Part shown: positions 16,420-25,078 of the stretch, in pieces
Numbering within the stretch: position 1 is the stretch's first letter
Layout: each line of letters opens with the position of its first letter
NCBI RefSeq assembly: GCF_014193515.1
Contig: NZ_BLXX01000006.1
Span: 112,930-176,929, forward strand
DNA: 64,000 nt
Direction of reading: 5' to 3'
Source: Geomonas silvestris
Lineage (GTDB): Bacteria > Desulfobacterota > Desulfuromonadia > Geobacterales > Geobacteraceae
Translations under genes and position numbers: made by a program
The notes under the pieces: model-generated
What the model was told of the DNA's origin: nothing
Seen by the model: only the letters and a program-made list of their open reading frames with translations
Database searches by the model: none

Positions 16420-18659
16420 GTGCGGAGAACCTGGCGGACGAGCCGCTTTATAACAGCAGGATCATCAACTCCTTCATCCTGCTCATAAAACGCAACTACA
16501 GCTACATCGACATCCCCGAGCTGCTCGCGTACGCGGGGATGCAGGAATACGAGGTGGCCGACCAGGGGCACTGGTTCAGCCAGCAGCAGGTGGACCGCTT
16601 CTACGAGAAGCTGGTACAGATGACCGGCAACCCGAGAATCGCCCGGGAGGCAGGACGCTACGCCGCCTCACCGGACGTCTTGGGGCCGATGCGCCAGTAC
16701 ATCCTCGGCATGGTGGACGCCGCGAACACCTTCGACATCATCAGCAAAACCACGGCAGGCTTCACCAGGTCCTCCCGCTACGAATCGCGCCCCATCGCCT
16801 CCAACGCGGTGGAGATCGTGGTCACCCCGCTCGTTCCCGGGCTGGAAAAGCCCTACCAGTGCGAGAACCGGATCGGCTTTTTCGAGGCGATCGTACTCAT
16901 CTTTAACCACAAGATAAACGACCTCCAGTACCTCCCGGAAAACCAGCACCTCCCCACCATCCAGCACCCGGAATGCCTCTTCCAGGGCGACTCCGTGTGC
17001 CGTTACGTGGTTACCTGGGACAAGGCGCTCTACCACTTCCTGAAGCGGATGCGCAACCTCTTCCTGCTCCTTCTCGGAGGGGTGAACCTCGTTTTGGGCC
17101 TGGCCGGTGGCTGGGACCTCCTCGCCGTTTCCGTACCGACCTCGGTCTCGCTTTTTCTGGTGCTTGCCCTGGCGGCCAGCACCAGCGAGAAGGAGTCGCT
17201 CAAGGCGAGCCTCAACGGCACCAAGGACTCGCTGGATCACCTTCTGGACCAGATCGAGCTCAACTTCAACAACGCCATGCTCACCCACGAGATCGGCAAC
17301 CGGTTGGCCAGCTACCGGCGGCTCGAGGATATGCTTCCCGCGGTGGCCGAGATCATGCAGCACCGGCTCGACTACGACCGCGGGCTTATCCTGCTTGCCG
17401 ACCGCGACCGGACCCGTCTCGAGGTCGGGGCGAGCTACGGCTACACGGAAAACGAGCTGGGGTGCCTGCTGGGGATGGAATGGACCTTGGAGGGGAGAGG
17501 GGGGGCTCGCGACGTCTATCTCGCCTGCTTCCTCGACCAGCGCCCGTTCCTGGTAAACGACCTCGAAGCGGCGGTGGAATACGCGGCCTCCCCGAGCCTG
17601 GCCTGCGCCAAGGCTACCGGTACGCGGGCCTTCATCTGCTGTCCGATCCTCAGCGAGGAGGTGCCGCTAGGGGTGCTTGCCGTGGAGAGCGTGCAGACCC
17701 GCAGGCCGCTTCTGGAACGGGACATGAGCCTTTTGACCGGGCTTGCCTCCTTCATCGGCATCAGCATCCGCAACTGCGAGCTGATAAGCGCCCTGGAGAC
17801 CGCCAACTCGGAACTGGAGCTGCGGGTCGCCAAGCGGACCGAGGACCTGGAGCAAAGCCGCGCCACCTTGGCGTTGCAGCACGAGGAACTGGAACGGACC
17901 TATTTCGACCTCGAGGAGGAGACCGCCCAGCGTGTGGCGGCACTGGAGGAGCTGCGGGACAAGGAGCGGATGCTCTTGCAACAGGGGAGGCTCGCCGCGC
18001 TGGGGGAGATGCTCAGCAACATCGCCCACCAGTGGCGCCAGCCGCTCAACGAACTGGGGCTCATCGTCCAGGAGCTTCCCATGATGTACGACAAGGGGAG
18101 TTTCGATGCCGACTACCTGAAGGGTAACGTCCAGAAGTTCATGAAGGTGCTGGCGCACCTCTCCAAGACCATCGACGACTTCCGGAACTTTTTCCGCCCC
18201 GACAAGGAAAAGACCACCTTCCCGGTGCAGCAGGTGCTGGAAAACACCCTCGGGCTGATCCAGGAAAGCTTCCGACAGCTCGACATCCACATCGAGGTTC
18301 AGGCGAGCGGCCAAGCCACGGTGTACGGGCACCCCAACGAATTCTCCCAGGTCATCCTCAACATCCTCTTCAACGCCCGCGACGCCTTTTTGGCGCGAAG
18401 AGAAAACGGGCCCCGGGAGATCGCGATCCGGATCTGCGAGGAGGCCGGCAAGGCCGTGCTTACCATCGCGGACAACGCCGGAGGTATCTCCGAGGAGATC
18501 ATCGACAAGATCTTCGATCCGTACTTCACCACCCGCGGCCCCGAGCAGGGTACCGGCATCGGTCTCTACATGTCGAAGATCATCATCGAGAAGAACATCC
18601 CGGGACGGCTTTCGGTGCGCAATACGGGGGAAGGGGCCGAATTCAGGATCGAGGTTTGA
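16416..18659 (+). CDS. Sensor histidine kinase, V4R-like N-terminus, two TM, GAF, HQWR-type transmitter
   Basis: 747 residues. The N-terminal 200 residues carry a ligand-binding-like domain ending in ECLFQGDSVCRYVVTW (C187, C195), reminiscent of V4R/XylR-N sensor domains; that link is an inference. Two adjacent membrane helices lie at about 213-230 and 234-254, then a GAF domain (about 290-455), a coiled coil (about 460-525) and the transmitter with H538 in LSNIAHQWRQPLNELG, N box ILNILFNARDAF, and GTGIGLYMSKIIIEK. The start overlaps the PilZ stop by four bases (ATGA) and has CAGGAG upstream. Its 3' end overlaps the convergent methyltransferase by 17 bases. No receiver is fused. Confidence 0.88.
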   Translation: MSAENLADEPLYNSRIINSFILLIKRNYSYIDIPELLAYAGMQEYEVADQGHWFSQQQVDRFYEKLVQMTGNPRIAREAGRYAASPDVLGPMRQYILGMVDAANTFDIISKTTAGFTRSSRYESRPIASNAVEIVVTPLVPGLEKPYQCENRIGFFEAIVLIFNHKINDLQYLPENQHLPTIQHPECLFQGDSVCRYVVTWDKALYHFLKRMRNLFLLLLGGVNLVLGLAGGWDLLAVSVPTSVSLFLVLALAASTSEKESLKASLNGTKDSLDHLLDQIELNFNNAMLTHEIGNRLASYRRLEDMLPAVAEIMQHRLDYDRGLILLADRDRTRLEVGASYGYTENELGCLLGMEWTLEGRGGARDVYLACFLDQRPFLVNDLEAAVEYAASPSLACAKATGTRAFICCPILSEEVPLGVLAVESVQTRRPLLERDMSLLTGLASFIGISIRNCELISALETANSELELRVAKRTEDLEQSRATLALQHEELERTYFDLEEETAQRVAALEELRDKERMLLQQGRLAALGEMLSNIAHQWRQPLNELGLIVQELPMMYDKGSFDADYLKGNVQKFMKVLAHLSKTIDDFRNFFRPDKEKTTFPVQQVLENTLGLIQESFRQLDIHIEVQASGQATVYGHPNEFSQVILNILFNARDAFLARRENGPREIAIRICEEAGKAVLTIADNAGGISEEIIDKIFDPYFTTRGPEQGTGIGLYMSKIIIEKNIPGRLSVRNTGEGAEFRIEV

Positions 18660-19470
18660 GCTGGCGAGCCGGTTTGCGCCCCCGGCAGCAGATGATAGGG
18701 GTGTAGGTGAAACGGCGGGGGTCTGAGAAAAAGGAGAGGAATTCCTGCTGGAACTCCCGGTAACCTGAGGGGTACTCGGGGAACCGGTATCCGGAGCGCT
18801 GGGCTGCGACGGTCAGTTTCTGGGACCAGTTGTAGCGGTCGGTTTCGTTGAGTGGGCCGTAGATCAAGTGGTGCGCCTCCATCTCCACCTTGATGTCCTG
18901 GAAGCCGAGGTCGTAGAGGTAGCCGTAGAGCTTCCTTCCGGCATAGGGATCGAAGTCGCGCTCTTTTTCCATGACGAGCATGAGCTTCTTCAGGGCCTTG
19001 TCGAGCCGGTCGGGAAGAGGGTGGTGGTTCAGGCAGTTGTTGTCCAGGTCGGCGAGAAAGAGGATGCCGTCGTCGTTCAGCAACTTCGTCAGGCGCCCGA
19101 CGATCTCCGGGCTTTTCTTCCGATGGTACTCGAGTACGAAGCGGACCCAGATGAAGTCGAAGGTCCCCAGCTCCCCCAACGAGGCAGCAAGGTCGCGACA
19201 GGCGAAGTTGAGCCCCGGGGCGCCGTAGCTTTCCTGGGCGTGCTTTATCCTGCTGCGCGACGCATCGACCCCTACCACCTCCCCGGCCGGTTGCACCAGA
19301 TGGTGCAGGAAGTAACTGGTTTTTCCCGAGCCGCACCCCATGTCCGCCACCCGCATTCCCGGTTTGATCCCGGCCCAGAGGGCCTGCCGGAATACCGGTC
19401 CCCCCTCCGTCTTCAGTTCCAAGCGGCGGGCCTCTTCTGCATGCTCCATCAGGTACTGAGGCTGGCCCAT
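18643..19470 (-). CDS. Class I SAM-dependent methyltransferase
   Basis: 275 residues with a Rossmann methyltransferase core: motif I VADMGCGSGKTSYFL, acidic loop GVDASRSRIKHAQ, motif II-like DFIWVRFVLEY, and ILFLADLD. It lacks the CheR N-terminal helix bundle, so it is not an obvious chemotaxis methyltransferase. The start at 19470 has AAGGGA nine bases upstream; upstream in-frame sequence to 19719 is the reverse of the neighbouring kinase and is rejected. It follows the kinase gene of the Kai operon by 64 bases on the same strand and may be the last gene of that operon. Substrate unknown. Confidence 0.82.
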   Translation of the reverse strand: MGQPQYLMEHAEEARRLELKTEGGPVFRQALWAGIKPGMRVADMGCGSGKTSYFLHHLVQPAGEVVGVDASRSRIKHAQESYGAPGLNFACRDLAASLGELGTFDFIWVRFVLEYHRKKSPEIVGRLTKLLNDDGILFLADLDNNCLNHHPLPDRLDKALKKLMLVMEKERDFDPYAGRKLYGYLYDLGFQDIKVEMEAHHLIYGPLNETDRYNWSQKLTVAAQRSGYRFPEYPSGYREFQQEFLSFFSDPRRFTYTPIICCRGRKPARQLKPRS

Positions 19471-19534
19471 AAACACGGTCCCTTCGTTGGGTGCTGGTTG
19501 CTGGTTTCGGGCGATGGGGAAAGGGGAAATGGGG

Positions 19535-21700
19535 CTAGATTTCGATCCGGAACTCGGCGCCAAGCTCTGTGTTGCGCACGGCAAGCCGCCCCCCCATGTT
19601 GCGTTCGATGATCGATTTCGACATGAAAAGTCCCACCCCGGTCCCCAGCTGGGGGCTCTTGGTGCTGAAGTAGGGGTCGAAAATCTTGTCGATGATCTCG
19701 CCGGGAACACCGCCCGCATTGTCGGCGACGGTGACGACGGTGGTCTCGCAGTCGCGGGATATGTTGATGGTCACCTTGGGGGCGGGGCACTGCCGCTCGG
19801 CGAGCGCGTCGCGGGCGTTGATCAGGATGTTGATGAGTACCTGGGCGAACTCGTTGGGATAGCCGTGGATGACCAGGTCCTTGTCGGCGTTTAATTCGAT
19901 TTCGATGCGCGGCGTCTGGAGGCTGCCGCGGATGAGCGACAGGGCGCCGGCCACGGTCTCCCTGACGTTGAAGTCGACCTTTACCTTGTCAGGCTTGAAG
20001 TAGTTCCGGAAGTCGTCGATGGTGCGCGACATGTGCTCGATGAGTTCCATCGCCTTGCTGACGCTCTGGGACACGAACCCCCGGTCGAAATGCCCCAGGT
20101 CGTAAAAAAGCAGGAACTGCTGCACGGTGAGTCCCAACAGGTTCAGCGGGTGGCGCCACTGGTGCGCGATATTGCCTATCATCTCCCCCATGGCGGCCTG
20201 CCTGCTCTGCAAAAGCAGCAGCTGGTCCTTCTCCCGCAACTCCGCGGTCCTCTGGTTGACGCGGTTTTCCAGGTCGGCGTTGAGCTTTTTCAGATCCTCC
20301 TCGGCCCTCTTGCGCAAAAACGCCTCGACCACCGCCGGCGCCAGCAATTCGAGCGACTCCTGCTGGGACCGGGTGTACCCCCCCTGCCGATTGGCCACGG
20401 CGATCATGCCGATCACCCGCGAGTTCCTAAAAAGTGGCACCCCCAGGAAGGACTCCAGGGGCGGATGCCCGCCGGGGAGGCCGATCCGGCTCGGATCGTT
20501 GAGCGGGTCGTTGGTTACGTGGGACCTTCCTTCCCTGATGACCTTGCCGTAGATGCCGTGCAGCGCGAAGTCGCAGCTGCCCGCCCGGTGCCCCTGGCAA
20601 TCGAGGGTGCTGCAGGCATCCCACCCGGGATTGCTGATCGCCAGTTCCTGGAAGCCGTCCTCTCGAACCTCCCCGATAAACCCGAATTCGCTCTGGGTGA
20701 GCTGCTGGGCGATCGCCAGGCAGGCCCTGGCCAGATCGTGCTCGGTAGGTGCCGTCAAGGCTGCCCTCAAAACGGCGCTAACCCCTTCGAGGACCGCGTT
20801 TTTCCTGCGGATCGCCTCTTCCATCTGTTTGCGCTGGGTGAAGTCGGTCATGCTGACCACACAGCCGATCGCCGCCCCCTGGCTGTCCTTCAGGCTGGTC
20901 GCGTTAAGCAGGAGCTGCAGGGGCTTGCGCGCCGGCGGGGAGAACTCGACCTCGGATCCTCGGGTTGAGTCGCCCTGCAGGGGGGAAAAGATGGAAAACG
21001 GCTGCCCGGAGACCAGGAACCGGAGCGGAAACAGCTCGTTGAAGGGGCGCAAAAGCGGGTTCTCACCGCACAACGCGTGGGCCACCCGGCTGGCCCGGAT
21101 CACCATACCGCGCTCGTCGCAGACCACGATGGCTTCGCCGGCCTGCTCAATGATCGAGCTTGCCAGGCGCTCGGACGCTACGATCTCACCGGTGCGCTTT
21201 TGCAGGGTAAGGTCGGTCACCACGACACTAACTCCGTGACCGCCGGGGACTTCGAAGGGGCAGCAGCAGAGGATGACCGGGACGCTTCTGCCTTGTTCAG
21301 TGATCAGGGCGATCTCTTCGGTGGCGCATCCCGGCAGCGGGAGCGCGAGAAGCGCATTGAGCAGCGGGCGCTGCATCGGCGTGACGTACCAGGCGAGCTT
21401 GGTCCCGATCAACTGCTTCAACTGGACCCCGAGCAGGTCGGCCAGGCGTTGGTTCCCATAGAGGATGGTGCCGTCCTCGGAGAGGGTGGCCGCCCCCTCG
21501 TTCATGGTTTCCACCAGGACGCGGTAAGGGTGGTCGGCGCCTTTGAGGGTGAAGACCTGGTCGCCGTCGGCCCCCGACACCACGAAGGCGTCCACCTGGC
21601 CGCGGCCAATCGCCCGAAGCGTTTCTTCCGCCTCTTCCAGCCGGCTTTTCAGCTCGGCTATTTCCTGGAGCAGTGCGTCGTTTGGGAGCTCGCCGACCAT
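19535..21700 (-). CDS. PAS-PAS-GAF histidine kinase, last kinase of the Kai operon
   Basis: 721 residues, soluble. An N-terminal coiled segment is followed by PAS domains (about 55-170 and 180-300), a GAF domain (about 310-465, with GLPGGHPPLESFLGVPLFRN typical of GAF), a coiled coil and an HQWR-type transmitter with H513 in IGNIAHQWRHPLNLLG, N box LINILINARDAL and GTGVGLFMSKSIIER. It starts three bases after the kaiB-like stop and has GAGGT upstream, so it is co-transcribed with kaiC and kaiB. In cyanobacteria the clock output kinase SasA senses KaiC through a KaiB-like domain; here KaiB is a separate protein and the kinase has PAS/GAF domains instead. A KaiC-output role is therefore an inference from gene order. 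Confidence 0.88.
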   Translation of the reverse strand: MVGELPNDALLQEIAELKSRLEEAEETLRAIGRGQVDAFVVSGADGDQVFTLKGADHPYRVLVETMNEGAATLSEDGTILYGNQRLADLLGVQLKQLIGTKLAWYVTPMQRPLLNALLALPLPGCATEEIALITEQGRSVPVILCCCPFEVPGGHGVSVVVTDLTLQKRTGEIVASERLASSIIEQAGEAIVVCDERGMVIRASRVAHALCGENPLLRPFNELFPLRFLVSGQPFSIFSPLQGDSTRGSEVEFSPPARKPLQLLLNATSLKDSQGAAIGCVVSMTDFTQRKQMEEAIRRKNAVLEGVSAVLRAALTAPTEHDLARACLAIAQQLTQSEFGFIGEVREDGFQELAISNPGWDACSTLDCQGHRAGSCDFALHGIYGKVIREGRSHVTNDPLNDPSRIGLPGGHPPLESFLGVPLFRNSRVIGMIAVANRQGGYTRSQQESLELLAPAVVEAFLRKRAEEDLKKLNADLENRVNQRTAELREKDQLLLLQSRQAAMGEMIGNIAHQWRHPLNLLGLTVQQFLLFYDLGHFDRGFVSQSVSKAMELIEHMSRTIDDFRNYFKPDKVKVDFNVRETVAGALSLIRGSLQTPRIEIELNADKDLVIHGYPNEFAQVLINILINARDALAERQCPAPKVTINISRDCETTVVTVADNAGGVPGEIIDKIFDPYFSTKSPQLGTGVGLFMSKSIIERNMGGRLAVRNTELGAEFRIEI

Positions 21701-21703
21701 GGC

Positions 21704-22060
21704 TTACCTCAGATAGGGCATGCCGAGCCCGCGCAGCAGTCGGTCTGTGTGGGAGAGATCCCCGATGAAGCGCCGAGCCGGGGGCGGGGTCTGTTTCACC
21801 AGGGTGGGGACGGCGACGATCTGGTGCTCCTTGGCGCACTGCGGCTGCTGGTAGATATCGATGATCTCCAGACGGTAGCGACCTTCCAGGTGCTGCTGGC
21901 AAAAGGCACGGATGTTCTCGATGGCGCGCAGCGAATTGGGGGTCATGCCGCTTACGAAGAGCCGGAAGGCGTAGGTCGTCATTTCCGGGTGCTGCTGCTC
22001 GTTACCCTGTCTGGCGGCTTTAGAGCCCCCTTTCGCACTGCCTGCGCGATGTACCATCAT
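21704..22060 (-). CDS. kaiB: KaiB-like protein
   Basis: 118 residues. After a 26-residue basic N-terminal extension (there are several alternative starts, including an ATG before TTYAFRLF), the KaiB thioredoxin-like fold is plain: TTYAFRLFVSGMTPNSLRAI, then RYRLEIIDIYQQPQCAKEHQ, IVAVPTLVKQTPPPARRFIG and DLSHTDRLLRGLG. KaiB binds the KaiC CI ring and, in cyanobacteria, switches folds. It lies between kaiC (30 bases upstream) and the kinase (3 bases downstream). The ATG pair at 22055-22060 has only a weak GGGGG site, so the true start may be the internal ATG around position 27 of the protein. Confidence 0.9.
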   Translation of the reverse strand: MMVHRAGSAKGGSKAARQGNEQQHPEMTTYAFRLFVSGMTPNSLRAIENIRAFCQQHLEGRYRLEIIDIYQQPQCAKEHQIVAVPTLVKQTPPPARRFIGDLSHTDRLLRGLGMPYLR

Positions 22061-22090
22061 GTGGTCCCCCGTATGTGCGGTACTGGGCGG

Positions 22091-23836
22091 TTAGCTGGCC
22101 GAAACCGCCTCGAAGGGAAGGTCGGGAAGCGCATCGGACTGCCGGTTCCTGGCCACCGACCGTGCCGTTTCCGCGAGCTGCTCGCGGCGCAGGTTTTCAC
22201 GCTCGATGGCGCGCTCGAGGTCCTCCCTCTCGGTTTGGATTTCGAGGGTGAGGGCGGCGATCTGCGCCTCGAGCAGTGCCTTCTTGCGCTCGATTTCCCG
22301 TTTTTTGCGCTCGATATCCTGGCAGCGCTCCAGGGCCTCGGCTCGCTCCCGGGCCTCCTGGGCGATCCGTCCAGAACCGGTCAGGACCCCGCCGGGGCCG
22401 AGATAGACGTCGCAAAGCTGGACGCCATGAGAGGTCAGGCAGAACTCCCGCACCTGGTTTGAGTGCTCCATGCCCCGCGATTTGAGGATGAACAGCCCGC
22501 GGTTGCGCTCCCCGCTCCCCTCGATGACCTGGAGCAAAAGCCAGGTATCCATCACCGAGGAGATGCCGATTTCGGTTTGCTCCAGACTCCTCCCCGCGAC
22601 GGTTAAGTCGGTGCAAAATGCGGTGATCTGCCGCAGCTTCAGGTAGTCGATGAGCCGCGACAGCATCGATTTGGCCTCGAACGGGTTGGAGGCCGTCACC
22701 AAGTTGGAGATGGGATCGACCACCACGACATCGGGGCAGAACGCCTCGACGGCCTTGTGTATGGAGACCAGGTGCATCTCCAGTCCGTACAGGGTCGGGC
22801 GGACGTTGTAAAACTGCAGAAGGTCCCCATCAAGCCACTGCTTCAGGTCGATGCCGATGGAGAGCATGTTGCGGATGATTTGGTTGCGCGACTCCTCGAA
22901 GGAGAAGTACAGGCAGCGCTCGCCCCGCCGGCAGGCGGCGTCGACGAAGTGTGCTGCCAGGCTCGATTTTCCGGTTCCCGCTGTTCCGGTCACGAGGACG
23001 CTGCTCCCCTTGAAGAACCCTTGCCCCCCCAGCATGGCGTCCAGGCGGGAAACTCCGGAGGAGATGCGGTCCGTCGGGGCCGGATGCTCGAGGCCGATGG
23101 AGGAGATGGGGAGGACGGAGATCCCCTGGGCGTCGATGAGGAAAGGGTACTCGTTGGTGCCGTGCGAGCTGCCGCGGTACTTAACGATGCGCAGGCGCCT
23201 GGTCGCGATCTGTTCGGTCACCTTGTGGTTCAGCAGGATCACGCAATCCGCCACGTACTCCTCGAGCCCATAGCGGGTCAGGGTGTTGGACCCCTGTTCC
23301 CCGGTTATTACCGTGGTCACCTTTTTGTCTTTGAGAAAGCGGAACAGCCTGCGCAACTCGGCACGCAGCACAGCGTCGTGGGAAAAACCGGAGAAAAGCG
23401 ATTCGATGGTGTCCAGCACCACGCGCCGCGCGCCGGTGCTGTCGATGGCATGTGCCAGCCGTACAAAGAGCCCCTCGAGGTCGAAACCGCCGGTCTCTTC
23501 TATCTCGCTTCTTTCTATGTGGATGTAGTCCAGGGCCAGCACGTTGCGGCTCACCATGTCCAGGAGGTCAAAACCCAGAGAGGCGAAGTCCTGGACCAGC
23601 TCCTCAGACTTTTCCTCAAACGACACATACACCCCTGGTTCGCCAAGCTCGGTCGCCCCGCGCACCAGGAATTCCATGGCAAGCAGTGTCTTGCCGCAAC
23701 CGGTCTCCCCGCAGATCAAGGTGGGGCGCCCCCTCGGTATTCCGCCACCGGTGACTTCGTCGAGCCCCTTGATGCCGGTGGGGCACTTCTCGACCGGGGC
23801 CGCCGCGGGTGTTTTATCTGCTCTCTTGGGTGCCAT
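22091..23836 (-). CDS. kaiC: KaiC-like double-domain ATPase with coiled-coil tail
   Basis: 581 residues with two RecA-like KaiC domains. CI: Walker A GETGCGKT (43-50), catalytic Glu pair E74-E75 in SFEEKSEE. CII: Walker A GTAGTGKS (284-291), E314-E315 in SFEESRNQ. The CII region equivalent to the cyanobacterial phosphorylation sites reads TEIGISSVMDT, giving T421, S426 and S427 in place of T426, S431 and T432, so autophosphorylation is possible. After the KaiC core (to about 485) a strongly charged coiled coil (about 489-565) is added, absent from the 519-residue cyanobacterial protein. It heads an operon with kaiB and a kinase; a TTGCAA-N17-TACAAT promoter lies upstream. No kaiA is present. 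Confidence 0.93.
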   Translation of the reverse strand: MAPKRADKTPAAAPVEKCPTGIKGLDEVTGGGIPRGRPTLICGETGCGKTLLAMEFLVRGATELGEPGVYVSFEEKSEELVQDFASLGFDLLDMVSRNVLALDYIHIERSEIEETGGFDLEGLFVRLAHAIDSTGARRVVLDTIESLFSGFSHDAVLRAELRRLFRFLKDKKVTTVITGEQGSNTLTRYGLEEYVADCVILLNHKVTEQIATRRLRIVKYRGSSHGTNEYPFLIDAQGISVLPISSIGLEHPAPTDRISSGVSRLDAMLGGQGFFKGSSVLVTGTAGTGKSSLAAHFVDAACRRGERCLYFSFEESRNQIIRNMLSIGIDLKQWLDGDLLQFYNVRPTLYGLEMHLVSIHKAVEAFCPDVVVVDPISNLVTASNPFEAKSMLSRLIDYLKLRQITAFCTDLTVAGRSLEQTEIGISSVMDTWLLLQVIEGSGERNRGLFILKSRGMEHSNQVREFCLTSHGVQLCDVYLGPGGVLTGSGRIAQEARERAEALERCQDIERKKREIERKKALLEAQIAALTLEIQTEREDLERAIERENLRREQLAETARSVARNRQSDALPDLPFEAVSAS

Positions 23837-23903
23837 GGTACCTCCCGGTGCCCGATCCGCCGGTTTCGGACAGCTCCCGGCGCCAAGGCGAAATCAAGGG
23901 TAT

Positions 23904-23932
23904 ATTGTAAATTGCTTATTAGAGTGTTGCAA
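23904..23932 (-). promoter_or_regulatory. Predicted sigma70-type promoter of the kaiC operon
   Basis: On the minus strand TTGCAA (23932-23927) is followed by a 17-base spacer and TACAAT (23909-23904), about 70 bases upstream of the kaiC start. Assigned by eye. Confidence 0.5.
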
Positions 23933-24027
23933 CAGTGCTGATGCCGGATACCCTATTTAGGGACGTCGTCCCTGGTAGCAAGCGGACCCGCCGCAGTGCA
24001 GCTATCGGCAGTCCACGGAGGAGAGTC

Positions 24028-24441
24028 ATGAGTGAACGCCACGATCAGTTCAGATCCCAGCAACAACCGCGCGGACCGCTGCTCATCGTCGAGGATGACA
24101 GAGATTCCTGCGAGATGCTGGTGCTTATCGTCAGGAGACTCTACCCGGCGCTGGTCACCTACTGTGCGGGCGACGGCAAGACGGGGTGGGAGCTTTTCAG
24201 GCGACACGTGCCCCAGATCGTCATCACCGACCTCAGCATGCCGGAGATGGACGGCTTACAACTGGCCAGGATGATACGCTCTCTGCGCCCCGGTACCCGG
24301 CTGATCGCTCTCAGTGCGGACCTCGAGCGTGCCCTTCAGGAGAGTTCCGGTGAAGCGGCCGGCATCTTCGACCACTTCATCGCGAAGCCGTTTCACTTCA
24401 AAACGCTGATGGCTGTCATTGACGAGCCGTCCCCTAGCTGA
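24028..24441 (+). CDS. Stand-alone response regulator
   Basis: 137 residues, one receiver domain: acidic pocket in LLIVEDDRDS, phospho-acceptor D68 in VITDLSMPEMDG, S in LIALSADLE, K in FIAKPFHFK. No output domain. The start at 24028 has GGAGGAG close upstream. The gene is divergent from the kaiC operon with about 190 bases between starts, so it may be the partner of the kaiC-linked kinase, by position only. Confidence 0.88.
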   Translation: MSERHDQFRSQQQPRGPLLIVEDDRDSCEMLVLIVRRLYPALVTYCAGDGKTGWELFRRHVPQIVITDLSMPEMDGLQLARMIRSLRPGTRLIALSADLERALQESSGEAAGIFDHFIAKPFHFKTLMAVIDEPSPS

Positions 24442-24518
24442 TGTGCGCAGTCGTACGGCCCCTTGCCGCCCTGGCATTCTGCGGGGACTGAACCGGCAAC
24501 GGTTTCTGTCTGGAAAGT

Positions 24519-24546
24519 TTGACAACGAAACGGTCACCGATAAAAT
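24519..24546 (+). promoter_or_regulatory. Predicted sigma70-type promoter upstream of a receiver gene
   Basis: TTGACA (24519-24524), a 16-base spacer and TAAAAT (24541-24546), about 140 bases before the receiver gene at 24683. Assigned by eye; the rest of 24442-24682 holds nothing recognised. Confidence 0.5.
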
Positions 24547-24682
24547 AAGAAACCGTTAATCTATAACTGCTTCCGTCAACGCCGCCAGCAGTGAGACGGC
24601 CGAGCTGCCGGAGGAAGTATCTTCGGCTGTCTCGGCCGGTTTGCTGTCTGGAGACGGACGGCAACAGTCAACGGAGTGGGTG

Positions 24683-25078
24683 ATGAGGGACCGTCTGATA
24701 GTGCTCATCGAGGACAATGCCGACGACGCCTACCTGGCGATGCGGGTGATCGGAAAGGTCTGCGCCGACCGCGTCATCGTCGCACGGGACGGTGAGGAGG
24801 CGAGCCAGCTGCTGAAAAACCTGGCGGCCGACGGCTTGCACAGCCGGGTGCGCCTGGTGCTCCTCGACCTCAAGCTCCCGAAGCTCAGCGGCATCGAGGT
24901 GCTCCAGGAAATCCGCTCCAGCGAGCTCTTGTGCGGCCTCCCCGTGGCCGTGCTTACCTCCTCGGACAATGACCTCGACCAGGAGCACTGCCGCGCCTTG
25001 GGGGTCCTCGATTACATTTACAAACCGATGACCATCGACCGCCTGCAGCGGGTCCTGTCCCAGGACAAGGAACCTTGA
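24683..25078 (+). CDS. Response regulator, Rcp1-like receiver
   Basis: 131 residues, single receiver of the Rcp1 type. Acidic pocket in VLIEDNADD, phospho-acceptor D62 in LVLLDLKLPKLSG, S/T in AVLTSSDND, K in YIYKPMT. Its stop overlaps the TTG start of the following REC-PAS kinase, so the two are translationally coupled and the receiver is a likely substrate or competitor in that pathway. The ATG at 24683 has GGAG about nine bases upstream; an in-frame ATG at 24641 would add 14 residues without homology. Confidence 0.87.
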   Translation: MRDRLIVLIEDNADDAYLAMRVIGKVCADRVIVARDGEEASQLLKNLAADGLHSRVRLVLLDLKLPKLSGIEVLQEIRSSELLCGLPVAVLTSSDNDLDQEHCRALGVLDYIYKPMTIDRLQRVLSQDKEP

